DNA from: Hydractinia symbiolongicarpus
Taxonomy: Eukaryota > Cnidaria > Hydrozoa > Anthoathecata > Hydractiniidae
DNA: 64,000 nucleotides
NCBI RefSeq assembly: GCF_029227915.1
Contig: NC_079876.1
Location: 16,928,001 to 16,992,000, forward strand
Reading direction: 5' to 3'
Position 1 is the first letter of the stretch. Each line of letters starts with the position of its first letter. The translations under genes were made by a program, and so were the position numbers. Under the pieces are notes generated by a model, which worked only from the letters and a program-made list of their open reading frames with translations, did not search any database and was not told the DNA's origin. This document shows, one piece after another, positions 31,816 to 44,674 of this stretch.

Positions 31816-34800
31816 GCCGTAGAGCTGAGCCGAAACCATCGCGCTATCGCAATTAAAAAAGTATTAAAATTAGAAACTTAAATTTAGAGTTAAAAACTCT
31901 AATTTATTATTTTTAGAAAAAATAACTTTTCTTTTTTATTTCCAGATCTCCTTCCTGGTTATTTCTTGAAGTTGGATATGTCAGGTTAACAATAACAAAT
32001 TTTGAAGAGGTTTTTCTGTTTGTGTAAAATTTTTCTGACGCTAACGTTAATTATTTACTTAGGGTAATCAATTTCATTGTAGCGCGCTCTCAAAATGAGC
32101 CCTAAAAGAAAGTCAGCCCTTAGCAAAATAATGGCTATAAATATTTCATAAGTTATTAAATGTTTCAATCCAAATATTTAATCATTACGGTTCATGACAT
32201 TTCTTTACATTTCGGGGATCGTGTGCGCGGGGTTGATGATGGATTACAGGGCTATGTTACGGTAATCCCCTAAAAATGAGTTAATAAAAAGGGAGAACAA
32301 AAGCGCGAATGGTCTTAAAAAGATCCTGAATCTAAACGTAGATCTTGATAAACGTAGGTCTCTTTTAAGGTGTTTATTTGTGAACTAAAAAATCTCACTA
32401 TAGGAGTCTCAAAGGCTCTTTATAGGAGAACAGAGGTTTCTATTTTCACATGTATGTTATCAATTTATTATGTATAAATATGCCTCAGGGTAACATATCA
32501 AAGTTTCCAATAATCTGTTAGGTTTACTGAATTTTGTTTAATCTGACCTACATACTAACTATGAGTATAGCCTAACGCAACTATGACATCATAACCATTG
32601 AAATTTTAAATTGCTTCTAGTCAACATTAGAGTAAAAATAAATAATAAAAACATGTCTGTCATGTCACATCATACTTCATTTTAAGTGAAGAAAATAAAA
32701 AAAAAGTTTGACCTGTGTTTCTTATTACTGCGAACGTTTATGTCTGTTTTATAAAAATAATTTTTTATTTGAGTAAAAAATTTTGGAATGAATTTCTCTA
32801 CAAATTGTCATTTTGCTCGATATTCAGCAAATTATAAAGTGTAACCTTTTTGGAGTATGGAATTGAAAAATAGGTGCAAATTACACTCGTCTTTCCGTAG
32901 TATATTTCGTGCATATTAACCAATCACAGAAAAACTTAACCACATAAGAATATAAAAACCATTTCCGTTAAGGTGGATTTCCACTGAAAATCAAACAAAT
33001 TGGAAAGGAGCAATAAAAATACTGAAATTTGATTAAATATCTGCTAATTATTTTGTTTTTAAAATTTTTTGTTCCTGAAAGTTGACTGGCTTTAAACCTT
33101 TCTGCTTTCTTAGCATTGAAATAAGCCACTCGGCCGCTATTCCTTTGCAGGCTTAATTTTGTTTTAAAAAGATTTAATCTTTGACGTCAGTTAACTAGAG
33201 AATTGATATTAAAACTGGCTGAACTGACTTGAACAACGCTCAATCAATAGTCATGACTATGCCAAACCTACAATCTTGGGCGGCGTTTCTGGTTATAAAA
33301 CATGGTGGAGGTAGGACCAGCTCATACATGTTGTTAACATTTCTGAAAGTACGGAGAGAAAAAGATATTTTTATATTCCCATTTTTTGCTAAAATTGACC
33401 CAGTCCCAAGTCATTCAACGTACAAAACGCCTCAGATTATTCTGGAGCCTGTTAACAATACAGTTGATAACTCCAGCATTCATTATAACAAATCACTTTC
33501 TCCAGTCTCTTGAACTTTCGTTAATACTTCATAGAGAAAGACATAAACAGAAAAATAACTGATACAAATATAATCTGATTTCTAACATATATACATTGTG
33601 CTCTTAAGCAATGTTAGCAGAGCTGCACATCAGTCCAGAACCTTTAGGACTATGAAATATTTCTGCCAAGTAATTGTAAAAAATGTTTAGTAGAATAAAA
33701 AAGTAATAAACCTATGTAAATAAGCAAAATAGAAAGAAAACAAAACACTTCAACACTACCAAAACAATAGTAAGTACAAATAAAAAAGATATCGTTCTAA
33801 ATTTTAAACACTTTCTGGACAAAGTAGTGATTTTATATATGTCCTTTTTACTTTTCGACCAATAACAGCCTTGACAAATTGTGCACTTAATAAAGTTCAG
33901 CATAATTAACGTAATATATATCTACGATATCTCCAAAATTACATAAGATATAAACTACATTTATAAAAACGTGTAAAATCGTATTTGTCCGAATCATGCT
34001 ACTAGACACAAAAAGTTATTAAACAAAACAAAGATGCACGACATTTCATATTTTGTTACCACTTGCTATTATAATATTACGCAGTAAAAAAAAGGAGGTA
34101 ATTCAGCACGTCTTTTATCTCATTTTCTTTTCCGCTTCCCTTCCACCCTCTCATTAGTGCTCAGGCTGTCAAATAGTATAACGCTTTCTAAACGTAAGTG
34201 TAATACAGCTAGTTATTTATATACTAGTTTATACTTCATGCATCTTTAGCACAAAGTGTAGATTATGAACGATTAGTTAGTGCAACACCCCAGTTCTATA
34301 AAACATCGCCTAAAAAAGAGATTCTATTTCGTCGGAATTTTTTTTATACGCCGGTTTTCACAACGGGAAATGTAATTGTTTCGTTATAAATTGGTGTATT
34401 GGTATTTTTTTGTTTCATTTAAAATGTTTTATCTGCAACATTTTTTAAAAAATTAGGGTGATAAGAATGCACGAAAAAAACTTCGATATTTCGACTTACA
34501 AGAACACCGTCAAGGAATATTAGAGCCAGTATTAAACACTGCAGGACCTCTGAGGCAAGTTATATATATCCTAACATGGGGAGCAATGATTGGTGCATAT
34601 TATAGCATCAGGATACGAAATTGAAGGAATCCCGCAACCCCCCTTGCCTCTGCATTCCACCACGCCACACGCAGATCGATGTTAAAAATTCCCAATTAGA
34701 AATATTGTCGTCCCTACAAAATTAAAGATAATCTTAGAAGCTCAAAAATAAACAACTTAGCTTTGGTCTAATTTAGGTAACACAGTAGTGTTCATCTTAT

Positions 34801-35102
34801 TGGCGTATAGATATTTGAAAATATAAAAAATCAAACAAAAACAATAGGGATAATACTAATAATTTGTCAAATTACAGAGTACCACTGTTTATTCAACATG
34901 CTGTCGTCGAGTGTTTAAAGTAGCCTCTTTGCAACGGTTGTTGGTTTTCGACTAGTGACTTACACGAAAGTCAAGCTAATGGCAGGGGAAAGTGTATGAT
35001 CACTGAGGACAAAAAAAAACAACTTAAATCATCTTAAATATCACACTGAACATCCAAATATAACTACAAATGACAGGAAAGTTCCATATATAGCTTTATT
35101 GC
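31816..35102. other. No gene recognised (copy A; copy B 52136-55249)
   Basis: The frame at 33229-33513 (94 codons) shows no domain. A possible exon at 34457-34560 (DKNARKKLRYFDLQEHRQG) follows TTAG but lacks a convincing donor. This stretch includes the 182-bp segment (about 32163-32344) that is replaced by a 9-bp repeat in copy B. Confidence 0.45.
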
Positions 35103-35650
35103 CCAGGTAAAAGGGCGGCATGTCATTGGTTACAACTTACGTCATAGCGGACAATAGCAACCGTGTTAAAAGTTTAGTATTGCCCAAGCTTGCGAAGGCA
35201 GTACGCGACAATAGCAACCATTCAATATTTGAAGGTATTGCCCGAAATAAACAGTTATTATATGGATTATTATCCGGCCACTGCATTTTGCGACAAAAAT
35301 ATAACATTATAAGCAAGATGTAGAAATCATGTCTTTATAGAAACTATTCCCATATGGAACGTACATTCGAACTAAAAATATATTTTTTTTAAATCGAATA
35401 TCGTGTAAACATTACAGGTTTTATTGTGTAGCTACAACATAGAATTCTTTAAAAGATAAAAGTAAGTTTTACTTCTGTTTCGCTTTTTTGTTTACCGTTT
35501 TTCGTGTTTATTTACATTTAATGCTACCATATTTAAACTTGGTTGCTATGGTAGCGGGCAATACCATGGAATACTGTCCGCTATGACGTAAGTTCTAACC
35601 AATGACATTGGGCGATTTTTGGAAATATTGATGCCGCCCTTTTACCGGGT
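35103..35650. mobile_element. 548-bp inverted-repeat element (copy A)
   Basis: CCAGGTAAAAGGGCGGCAT on the left is matched by ATGCCGCCCTTTTACCGGGT on the right. Inner inverted blocks also agree: GTCATTGGTT, AACTTACGTCATAGCGGACA and ATAGCAACC. The right arm has extra sequence between blocks. The open frames at 35120-35323 and 35619-35801 lie in the arms and are not genes. Confidence 0.7.
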
Positions 35651-36669
35651 AATAATTTCAAATATCCCAGTTAACACGGACTATTATTACAACTTCATGG
35701 TTTTCTCTACGACTGCGAGATATACTAGGGACCTTACACAACTGAAGTATTTTAGTCGATATATTTTCTTTCAAAATTATCACATTCTCATAATTTTTTA
35801 AGAAAAAGGAATTTCAGCAGAGGTAAATTACTCACTTCTTTTTCCGCTATCGCCGCCTAAAACAAAATTAACTTTAGTAGCTAGTAGCATATTTTAAAAA
35901 AAAAGACGGATGAGGCCTCCTTTTACAACCATATATATACGCCAATTCTGGAGGTATTTTAGAGTATTACTATAATTTGCTAGTAAATATACACATTACA
36001 CACTCAGAAAGAAATAATAAATCGTGAATTTAAACCCTAGAAAAACAAAATCAAAACAAGGAAGAGCCAACAAGGCACTCGCTAACTACCTATCAATTTT
36101 CTTTAATTTTGGAACCTTGATTAGCGGAAAAAAGTATTTATGTTAAAGTATTCATGTAAAGTATAGGAGTCCGTTTGTTAAGAACTGCACGCATAAAGAT
36201 TTTTTAATAGAGAACCTAATGGGTTCTTGTTGACGAGGTAATTGGGAAACCGAGTAAAGGGTGTTTGAAGAAGGTTTGTATAAATCTGTTGCTTGGAGCC
36301 AGCTGAATCACAACTATTGGATGTATGTTAGCTAGGTTAATTCAAAATCAAACAAATATCCCTTTTGGTCCCTATAGCTAGGTAGCCGAAATATTATAAT
36401 TATTACGGTTGAAATTTGTATATTAGCGAAAAAGCATTCTCGTCCCCAGAGCTCTTTGAGATAAACCTCAAAAGTAGACTTGCGTGATGGATTCTGATTG
36501 GCCTATTATAGGAGTTTTATGTATTTCCGTGAAAGATTGTATTTAGCATTTAAAAATGTAAACAAAGATGGCGGTGGGAGGGACGAAGGATCAAAATGCG
36601 CTCCCTTTGATTATGTCTTGACTGAATTTAGAGCAGATATCAAGGGCTAGCTATAATAATACGGAGACT
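35651..36669. other. No gene recognised (copy A; copy B 55798-56815)
   Basis: AT-rich sequence with one GC-richer patch (36562-36652) containing AAAGATGGCGGTGGGAGGG. It looks like a start context but opens only a 17-codon frame. Confidence 0.4.
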
Positions 36670-36688
36670 GTGTGTGTGTGTGTGTGTC
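36670..36688. repeat. TG microsatellite at the start of a Helitron-like 5' segment (copy A)
   Basis: The TG run follows TATAATAATACGGAGAC. In copy B (56816-56837) it is longer by one repeat. The run belongs to the 5' part of the Helitron-like family, where other copies have only TGTCTGTGAC or TGTATGTGAC. Confidence 0.8.
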
Positions 36689-36809
36689 AGTCTGTAACAG
36701 GCAAAGTGGATGTGTTCATTTTCCTTTGATGTCGTCGAAAAAGTTGTCTGAAAACCTTAATTTTCTGACGTTACGGCGCGACGTCAATAATACTACTTTA
36801 ACATGAATC

Positions 36810-37396
36810 TCTTATAATAATAAGAAGTGTATGTGACGGTCATAGTGGATATCCTCATTTTCCTTTAATATCGCCGAAATTTTCTTGGAAGTCGCCGAAA
36901 AAATTATGTCTTAAATGTTAGACTTTATGACGTTACGGCGCGACGTCAATAACACTAGTTTAACGTCAATATCCTATATTAAATTAATGAAGCCATTACA
37001 TGGCACTTAAAATTTGATGCCAAATAACTTGGAAACAAGGTCGTAACGTCAATGATTTTTCACTGCGTGGGTAACTAGGGACCACCTAGGACCAATTTGG
37101 GTAATTTTCCCCAACCTAGGTCCCCAAATGCGTTTCGGAATAGGCGGGTTGATGATGTCATCAAAAAACCCTAATATATCTGCAACCATTTGTCAAAGAC
37201 GCATGGTCCTATACATTTTCTTGATCAGCGTTTCAAGATCTATACGATGAAGGCAACAGGTATACAAATTCCTAAAAAATTTTTTTAAGGTTTTGACGGG
37301 TTTTTGCTGACGTCAGCAAAATTTTTAATCCCTGATAACTCTCTTTTTATTGACCTTTTGCCTAAGTGGATTTCTCCACGGGCTTTTATAGACTAG
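36810..37396 (+). mobile_element. Helitron-like element, 587 bp (copy A)
   Basis: The 5' end begins TCTTATAATAATAAGAAGTG. The 3' end has the hairpin GTGGATTTCTCCAC (37366-37379), 13 bases, then CTAG (37393-37396) followed by T. A second 5' segment (from about 36655) lies directly upstream, so two starts share one end. A 43-bp segment starting ATCCTATATTAAATTAATGA occurs at 36970 and again just after the CTAG at 37398. Confidence 0.6.
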
Positions 37397-37491
37397 TATC
37401 CTATATTAAATTAATGAAGCCATTACAGTGCACTTAAAACTTTAGTTGACAGTAAAGCTTTTTTTTTAAGTAGTTTCCATTTTCTGTTGGT

Positions 37492-38711
37492 AGTGAAGCT
37501 TTCAAACGTAAATATGTGGAAGAGAGAGTGAAAAACCGGATTTTAGAAGTGGAAACGTTGTCTAAAATTGGAGAAGCTTATCCGCATGCTGCTTACGCTG
37601 TCTTCGTACATGGATATTGAATGGATATGTTTGCAACGACTGGTAGAGATTATTACTCTCTCTTCCAGTTAAATATGGAGGATTAGCAATATTTGATCCG
37701 TCCAAACGTTGCGTCACTGAGTACAGCAATTCTAGGCCCCTGACAAGTAAAATGGTTGAGAAAGTGAAATGTCAAGACGATAATAATGACGAATTAATAG
37801 AGGACGTATTGAAGAAGCGAAAAAATGAAATTAAAACATAAAGAGGAAGACTTGTGAAATGACGTTAACATCAATAAAAAGTCTTTGACCAACTAAACTA
37901 AACTAAAAGTAAGAGCGCTCGAGGCTTCTTTGGAAACTGGTGCTTCGAGTTGGTTGAATGCCTTGCCAATTAGAGAACATGGATTCGTTTTGGATAAACA
38001 ATCATTTTGGGACAGTTTATTCATATGATACTGCATCCTGCTAAAGCGATTACCATCCAGATGTGTTTGTGGTGTTTCTTTTACAATTAAACACGCGCTA
38101 TTCTGTCCAAAAGGTTGTCTCATAACATTACGACACAACAAAATCCGAGACTTCACTGCCGAACTACTTCAGGAATGTTTCAAGGACGTGAGAATAGAGC
38201 CCGTATTACAGGAAATCGCTGGTGAACAGTTTTCTTCATCAACCATAACTACTGACGAGACACGAGTAGACGTAGCTGCTAGAGGATTTTAGATCAGAGA
38301 GCAAATGGCTTTTTTTGATGTGAAAGTTTTTAACCCAACGGCCAAAATGCACCTGAACCGTGATCTGAAAGCATGCTACAAAACCAATGAGTCAACTAAA
38401 ATAAGAACGTATAATGCGAGACTCAATACTGTTTATCAAGGATAATTCACTCCCCTAATCTTCACGTATTTTGGAAGGGTGTCTCGAGAATGTGCTACGG
38501 TTTACAACAAACTGTCTTGTTCGATTGCTGAAAAGCGAAATGAATCACTGAGTATCACGAAAAATTGGCTGAGAACTGAATAAAGTTTCAATGTGCTGAG
38601 ATGAAAGCTACTTTGTATTCGTAGATCGAGAGGAGTAAAGTCTGAAGCATCGCTAGTTCGCGACACAGACGTAAACATTGTGTCGTTTGAAAGCAGATTG
38701 GTTTGTGAATA
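37492..38711 (+). pseudogene. Retroelement ORF C-terminal remnant (unit A1)
   Basis: Broken plus-strand frames encode, in order, EAFKRKYVEERVKNRILEVE, GEAYPHAAYAVFVHGY, LPVKYGGLAIFDPSK, ETGASSWLNALPIREHGFVL, LPSRCVCGVSFTIKHALFCP, KGCLITLRHNKIRDFTAELL, RVDVAARGF and, near the end, LRTE.SFNVLR. I recognise this series as the region following the reverse transcriptase in a retroelement family common in cnidarians and other invertebrates. Its hallmarks are GGLGI, GASSWL, a CxCG..F..NHAL..K cysteine/histidine cluster and a late LSF.ILRS.L motif. Many stops and frameshifts are present and the RT domain is missing. The minus-strand frame at 37893-38156 is only its antisense shadow. Confidence 0.7.
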
Positions 38712-38884
38712 AGTTGAACTGTTAAATCATTACCAAGTTGCGTCAATGTTTACTTTTATATGTTTCTTTGTTATCTTTCCACATATAACGTCTATGTACT
38801 TTTGTGTTTTTTGTTGTAGACAGGTTGATGAAAAAGAAAATTATACATGATTAAAACAAAAAAAACAAAACAAAAAAAAACTTA

Positions 38885-39345
38885 AAACTTTGAGCTCAAA
38901 TAACTTGGAAACGAGGTGGTAACGTCAATGATTTTCATCGTTTGGGTAACTAGGGACCACTTAGGACCAATTTGGGTAAGTTTCCCAAACCTGGGTCCCC
39001 AAATCCGTTTTGGAATGAATGGGTTGATGACGTCATCAAAAACCCTTTACACCCTAATATCTCTGCAAGCGTTTGTCAAAAGTATATGATCCTATACATT
39101 TTCAGGATCAGCGTTTCAAGATCTATACGATGAAGGCAACAGGTATACATATTTCTAAAAAATATGTTTTTTCGGTTTTGACGGCCGATTGCTGACTTCA
39201 GCGAAATAATAAACCCCAAAATCTGATTAAGCGCCCACCAAAACCACATGATCATATACATAATTTTTGATCAGCAGTTTAAGCTCTACAAAATGGAGGC
39301 AACGTGAAACCAACTTTTTTTGTGTGTGTGGATGGGTTGCTAAGG
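38885..39345. repeat. Diverged second copy of the Helitron-like interior within the unit
   Basis: CAAATAACTTGGAAACGAGG, GGTAACTAGGGACCACTTAG, GGGTTGATGACGTCATCAAA and GCGTTTCAAGATCTATACGA follow the same order as in 37020-37260 but with many substitutions, and the hairpin plus CTAG end is missing. Each complete unit therefore holds two paralogous pieces of one family (also at about 59045-59505 in B1 and 62097-62556 in B2). Confidence 0.7.
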
Positions 39346-39997
39346 TCATCAAAATTCAAACAACGCTTCGGCCTTCCGTTCCAACATTCACTGTTAGTAT
39401 TTGACTATTCTTTAGATAGCTAACTTTTAGTGCCGCACACATGTGGCCCAATAACTAGCCAGGAGGCTGAAGGGAAATGGTCTTTAGCTAGCAAACGTTA
39501 CTTTTCTACTAGTGAGCTAGCTAAAAGTTACTGCATGCTATGCAAATATTTATTTATGCTGTAGGGAATTGTTTTTTAGTAAGCCAGGTGGAATTCACAG
39601 CTTCGTCTGGAAAGTATATATATAGCTATAGCTAACTAAATACTGTCACACTGCTAAACACTTATTTTCCCATAAAAATATAAATTGGTGTTTCCTACTA
39701 ACGCTCAACGATAGGCTATTCTATTTTATATCTCGTGGAATAAGACGCGGTAAAAAAACGTGTATTTATAAATGTTGTTAATTAACTATATTTCATCCAA
39801 CTTTAGGAGCATATGCTTTTACAAGTTTCAAGTACTTCGAGTCCTACTTATGTTGGAAATTCTGAAGCAATCTCGCAAAAGTTTATTCCTGAGAATAAAT
39901 TTATAATCATTTCATTTGCATTAAAAGTTCTTTATGTAAGAACTAAAAATTGCGGCAGCAAAAAATTTGTTTGAAAATAAAAATAGTAGAAAATGTT
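39346..39997. other. No gene recognised (also in units B1 and B2)
   Basis: AT-rich unit sequence with AGCTAG-rich patches (39478-39545, 39620-39640). No coding or structural signal was found before the hairpin. Confidence 0.45.
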
Positions 39998-40073
39998 AAA
40001 ATTTTCATCGAGGTAATCCAAAAAAGGAAAAGTGGGGTGTTTTCCTTTTTTGGATTACCTCGATGAAAATTTT
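39998..40073. repeat. Perfect 34-bp stem hairpin at the unit junction (A1)
   Basis: The arm 39998-40031 (AAAATTTTCATCGAGGTAAT, then CCAAAAAAGGAAAA) is exactly complementary to 40040-40073. The loop is GTGGGGTG. It ends 12 bp before the next unit start. Confidence 0.9.
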
Positions 40074-40085
40074 ACCAAAAGGAAA

Positions 40086-41070
40086 GATGCCAAATAACTT
40101 GGAAACAAGGTCGTAACGTCAATGATTTTTCACTGCGTGGGTAACTAGGGACCACCTAGGACCAATTTGGGTAATTTTCCCCAACCTAGGTCCCCAAATG
40201 CGTTTCGGAATAGGCGGGTTGATGATGTCATCAAAAAACCCTAATATATCTGCAACCATTTGTCAAAGACGCATGGTCCTATACATTTTCTTGATCAGCG
40301 TTTCAAGATCTATACGATGAAGGCAACAGGTATACAAATTCCTAAAAAAATTTTTTAAGGTTTTGACGGGTTTTTGCTGACGTCAGCAAAATTTTTAATC
40401 CCTGATAACTCTCTTTTTATTGACCTTTTGCCTAAGTGGATTTCTCCACGGGCTTTTATAGACTAGTATCCTATATTAAATTAATGAAGCCATTACAGTG
40501 CACTTAAAACTTTAGTTGACAGTAAAGCTTTTTTTTTAAGTAGTTTCCATTTTCTGTTGGTAGTGAAGCTTTCAAACGTAAATATGTGGAAGAGAGAGTG
40601 AAAAACCGGATTTTAGAAGTGGAAACGTTGTCTAAAATTGGAGAAGCTTATCCGCATGCTGCTTACGCTGTCTTCGTACATGGATATTGAATGGATATGT
40701 TTGCAACGACTGGTAGAGATTATTACTCTCTCTTCCAGTTAAATATGGAGGATTAGCAATATTTGATCCGTCCAAACGTTGCGTCACTGAGTACAGCAAT
40801 TCTAGGCCACTGACAAGTAAAATGGTTGAGAAAGTGAAATGTCAAGACGATAATAATGACGAATTAATAGAGGACGTATTGAAGAAGCGAAAAAATGAAA
40901 TTAAAACATAAAGAGGAAGACTTGTGAAATGACGTTAACATCAATAAAAAGTCTTTGACCAACTAAACTAAACTAAAAGTAAGAGCGCTCGAGGCTTCTT
41001 TGGAAACTGGTGCTTCGAGTTGGTTGAATGCCTTGCCAATTAGAGAACATGGATTCGTTTTGGATAAACA
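40086..41070 (+). repeat. 3.07-kb tandem unit A2 (truncated at 985 bp)
   Basis: Nearly identical to the start of A1 up to TGGATAAACA, where it switches to the left border sequence of the 20.3-kb duplication. Confidence 0.9.
40562..41070 (+). pseudogene. Retroelement ORF remnant, truncated (unit A2)
   Basis: Same remnant as in A1 from the EAFKRKYVEE block to LPIREHGFVLDK, then cut by the 20.3-kb duplication junction. Confidence 0.7.
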
Positions 41071-41203
41071 CAAGACGACGATAAACATTTGCGTAGATAT
41101 TTACGTTCCATCTTATAATACAAACACTATGTATATAACACCAAATGTCAATAAGAAAACAAATTAATCAAGTTCAGAGAGCACAGAAAACGAATACAAA
41201 AAG

Positions 41204-42650
41204 TTGTATTCACAAGGTTCCAACCCTGCTCAGTTTTATGGTACCGCCAAGGTTCACAAGATACCACCTAATTCTACAGTAGCTGACGATTTACCATTAC
41301 GACCCATCATATCAAATATCGGATCTGCTACTTTTAACACATCAAACTACCTCGCGAAATCTTTAACACCGCTGACAAAGTCAACATATACTACTGAAAG
41401 CTCTTTAGATTTTATATTATCATTGAAAGGAGAAAAGATACCTCATAATTACGAACTAGTACCTTTTTACGTCACTGGTTTATTCACCAACGTTCCGTTG
41501 GAACAAAAGATAGACATAATATTGCGAAAGATATATGCTGAAAAAGTTATAGAAACAACAATTAAGCGAGAGGAAATGAAACATCTATTAATCTCATGTA
41601 CAAAACATGTACATTTCAGTTTTAACAACCAACTTATATTCAGGTCGATGGTGTAGCAATGGGCTCGCCTCTAGGATCAGTCCTAGCATATCTTCATGAT
41701 GAAATAGTCCCAAAAGTAGAAAATTCAATAAAATTTTGGAAGAAATATGTAGATGACACTGTTACTGAAAACCAGATAAATAAAGTGCTGATCACACTTA
41801 ATAGTTACCATTCGAATATCCAGTGCACATATGAAGTTAAAAACGATAACTACATAGCCTTTCTTGATGTAAAAACACATCCATTTATCGAAAAGACACG
41901 AACACTGACATATAAATGCACTAGAATTCACCTGTATTACGCCCATGGAAAGTTGAAACGGTTAAATCGTTGGTGTTGAGAGCGTTCAATATATGCTCTT
42001 CATGACAAGATCTAAAATACGAACTAAATCACTTAAAAAATGTGTTTATAAAAAACTTATCCAGAAGCAGTTGTATCTAATGTAATTAATAACACACTGC
42101 GAAATTTCAACATTCAAAATGCCGACACTGTTTCTGATGAAGACACCAATGAATCTCCAATAACACCTTTAATGGTTTTTATTCTGTCAAGTCTGGCTAC
42201 GGGGAAAAAATAAGGTTAATTTCGTTTAAGAAAACAATTAGAAAATAATGGTAACTGCTTAGTAAAGCGTCTAACACTTTTAAATAGTTTCTATCAGCCA
42301 ATGTCAAGTCACGCATTGCTGATCAATGTCAAAAGTTATGTTTGCTATTTTCTGTGAAATAGAACCAAGGATGAACACAACATGGTGTTGTGTACAAATA
42401 TACTTGTCCGGTGGAATCGTGCGATGCTACATACATTGGTGAAACAGCAAGGAGGCTTAATGAAAGATAGACTACCAAAAACGCGTTAATAACTCTCACA
42501 TTTTAAAACATTCAGTCATTGAGAATTACCAACTTGCTGAACAATAGAACTTCAGTATTTTGATAGATAATGTTCACCACTTTGAAAAGAAAAAAATAGC
42601 TGAAGCCATGTATATTGGTATTAACAGTCCCACGCTTAATGTATAGGGAT
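41204..42650 (+). pseudogene. Penelope-like element, decayed RT plus GIY-YIG (copy B)
   Basis: This is the same pseudogene at offset 20315. It has the same frameshift, the same Asp-to-Tyr change and the same stops. It differs by a few bases, including Val-to-Ile in the second frame (ENSIKFW) and C42723 for T22408 just beyond it. The shared lesions show that the element was dead before the duplication. Confidence 0.85.
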
Positions 42651-44674
42651 TATCTGTTCCAATAAAATTGTTTTAAGATAAATATTATTTATAGTCAACA
42701 AGGAGATGAGTGCATTTGTGCTCCGCGCTGTGGACGTTACTCTTACCAACGGTATATAGTTTATATACCTTTGGGTTTGCCGTTATGTGTTTTATGTTTT
42801 GTTAAGTATTGTTTTATACGTCCTCTGTGTATTGCGTAGTTGTTAAAAATTATATCTAAAAAACTTTTGAGATAATTGTAACAATTTACGTTGATAATTG
42901 TCTTGTAGTCACAAGATGAAATATCCGTTAAAATAAAATAAAAAATGTCATCATCAATCAAACTTTTCGTATTTATTTTTATTGTGAAGTTATATACCGA
43001 ATTGATATATAAGACTAATTAAGCAAGAACATATTTGTTAATATCGATCTGCTTGTGCTAAGGCATTTGCCATTGTTTAACTTGATGTCCATTGAGCTTG
43101 CTGCAATTTTTGGTCATATAAATTGGCAAAACAGTAACAGCTAGTGGATTTCAATAATCAGTTTCTTCGCTAAAAAACAATTATTCTGTAAGAATCTTGC
43201 TACTAGATCACAGAAGTTTTACACGAAAAAACTTTGGAAATGAATACAAGTAATTTGAAAACTATGAATTTTAAGAAAATTAATAGCAAACAGAGAACTA
43301 TATCACCTAGCAGTCATAATATGTATTGTAACAAACAACTAACAACAACATGATCAACACTAAAATTTTATTCCAATACATGGAAAAAGAGTTTGGCAGT
43401 ACTTTTAAGCTCTATCATGTGTACAGGTAGTGATATAAAAAGACACCCTGGTCATTATAGTTACTGCAAAAAAACGTTCATAACAAAAGAACCATCCAGT
43501 ATGTAAATTCTCTTGCAATTCTGCCTCAAACTGCTGATGGTGATTTATATTTAATGTGGTTTGTGGTCAATGGTTTTCAGGATGGACCAGGTTTCCAGTG
43601 TTTAGCTCCCATTGCTACAAAAGGTTCTATGAAATGTCAAACTAACTAGACAATGGGGGGGATATTGAACTTATAATCTCAAGTAGAGGAGATGTTTTAA
43701 ACGCTCTACCGACAGAGCTGCACTAAATCGATCATCTTTTTAAAAACTTATAGGAACACGACCTTATATTTCCTGCAATGATTTCCACAGCATAGCTTGT
43801 ACAACTTTTTTGCTTGACATGGCATTCATACTCTTTTTAGAAAGATTGCAGTTCCCGAGCATCTATAAATTTGTTAGGCTATATGCAAAACGACATAACC
43901 TTTTGCATTGATTATAATGTTTTGTTAGAAACAGCATCCATACTTTTACTAACAGCGCATGAAACCGCCACAGCATTGACGCAATTCTTATATTTATTTT
44001 TACTACACAGTGTTCTGTTAAAGACACAGAAGACGTATATTGGTTCCATGGTTACAGAACTCTCATGCACACATTCGCTAAAATTTTCAAGAGGCGAAAG
44101 CAAATACACAGTTTATGCTTGCTATCAACGACATAAATTCGGCAGATTTTTTTAAAAAAATTATATTTGGCGCACTTTTTTACATGTGTCGTAAACGACT
44201 CAGCATCCATACATTTCTTAGACTGTTTTTAACTAATCATTCACTCGTTCGTTGTAATGTAACCAGTTTCTTCACTAGAAAACAAAATACAAAACAATAA
44301 AATATTAAAGCAATTCTCCGGAATTTGCAGACAATACATAGAGGTCTAATAGTATTCTAAAAAGATGTGTTCGCATATTTATATTTAAAAAAGCTAAAGC
44401 AATAAAAAAGCAAGGACTTACATTCACATTGTATGGATCTTCGTTTGATATTATTCTTACGATTTTTCATATCAGTAATTGGCTGTCCGTTCTATATTAC
44501 CAAAAATAAAATTTAGCAAAGCAAAAAATAACGTAAATATAACGAAAATATTTCTTAATAACCCTAGAAGGACACTGTTCTCTGCTTTATGTACAATAAA
44601 TACATAAAGTAAAAGATCGTTTTAGTCCAAAGTAAAAATCTACATAACTTTTTAAACAGTTGTGTGAAAATTAA

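Larger units (their letters stand above)
37016..40085 (+). repeat. 3.07-kb tandem unit A1 (complete)
   Basis: The unit starts GATGCCAAATAACTTGGAAA and is followed at 40086 by the same start. It contains, in order, the Helitron-like 3' end, a decayed retroelement ORF tail, a diverged copy of the Helitron-like interior, about 650 bp of unassigned sequence, and a perfect hairpin just before the next unit. Confidence 0.9.
20750..41064 (+). repeat. Copy A of a 20.3-kb tandem duplication
   Basis: Sequence from 20750 recurs from 41065 with an offset of 20315. The offset drifts to about 20320, 20147 and 20160 further along because of indels. Single-base differences are rare. The left border is ATTAAACACAAGACG; upstream of it the copies are unrelated. 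At the junction, the 3.07-kb unit (GGATAAACAATC at its intact site near 38000) switches to ACAAGACG after TAAACA, which is shared by both sides. The whole segment is mobile-element debris; no intact gene was found in it. Confidence 0.9.

Noticed and set aside
33229-33513. 94-codon frame conserved in both copies
   Set aside because: Conservation is due to the recent duplication; no domain or splice signal.
34457-34560. Possible exon reading DKNARKKLRYFDLQEHRQG
   Set aside because: An AG precedes it but no convincing donor follows and no partner exon was found; both duplicates carry it only because of the duplication.
36568-36630. AAAGATGGCGG start-like context
   Set aside because: Opens only 17 codons before a stop; no downstream exon found.
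37893-38156. Minus-strand open frame of 87 codons, repeated at 58053-58316 and 61123-61377
   Set aside because: It is antisense to the decayed retroelement ORF tail, whose plus-strand motifs explain the sequence; repetition only reflects the tandem units.
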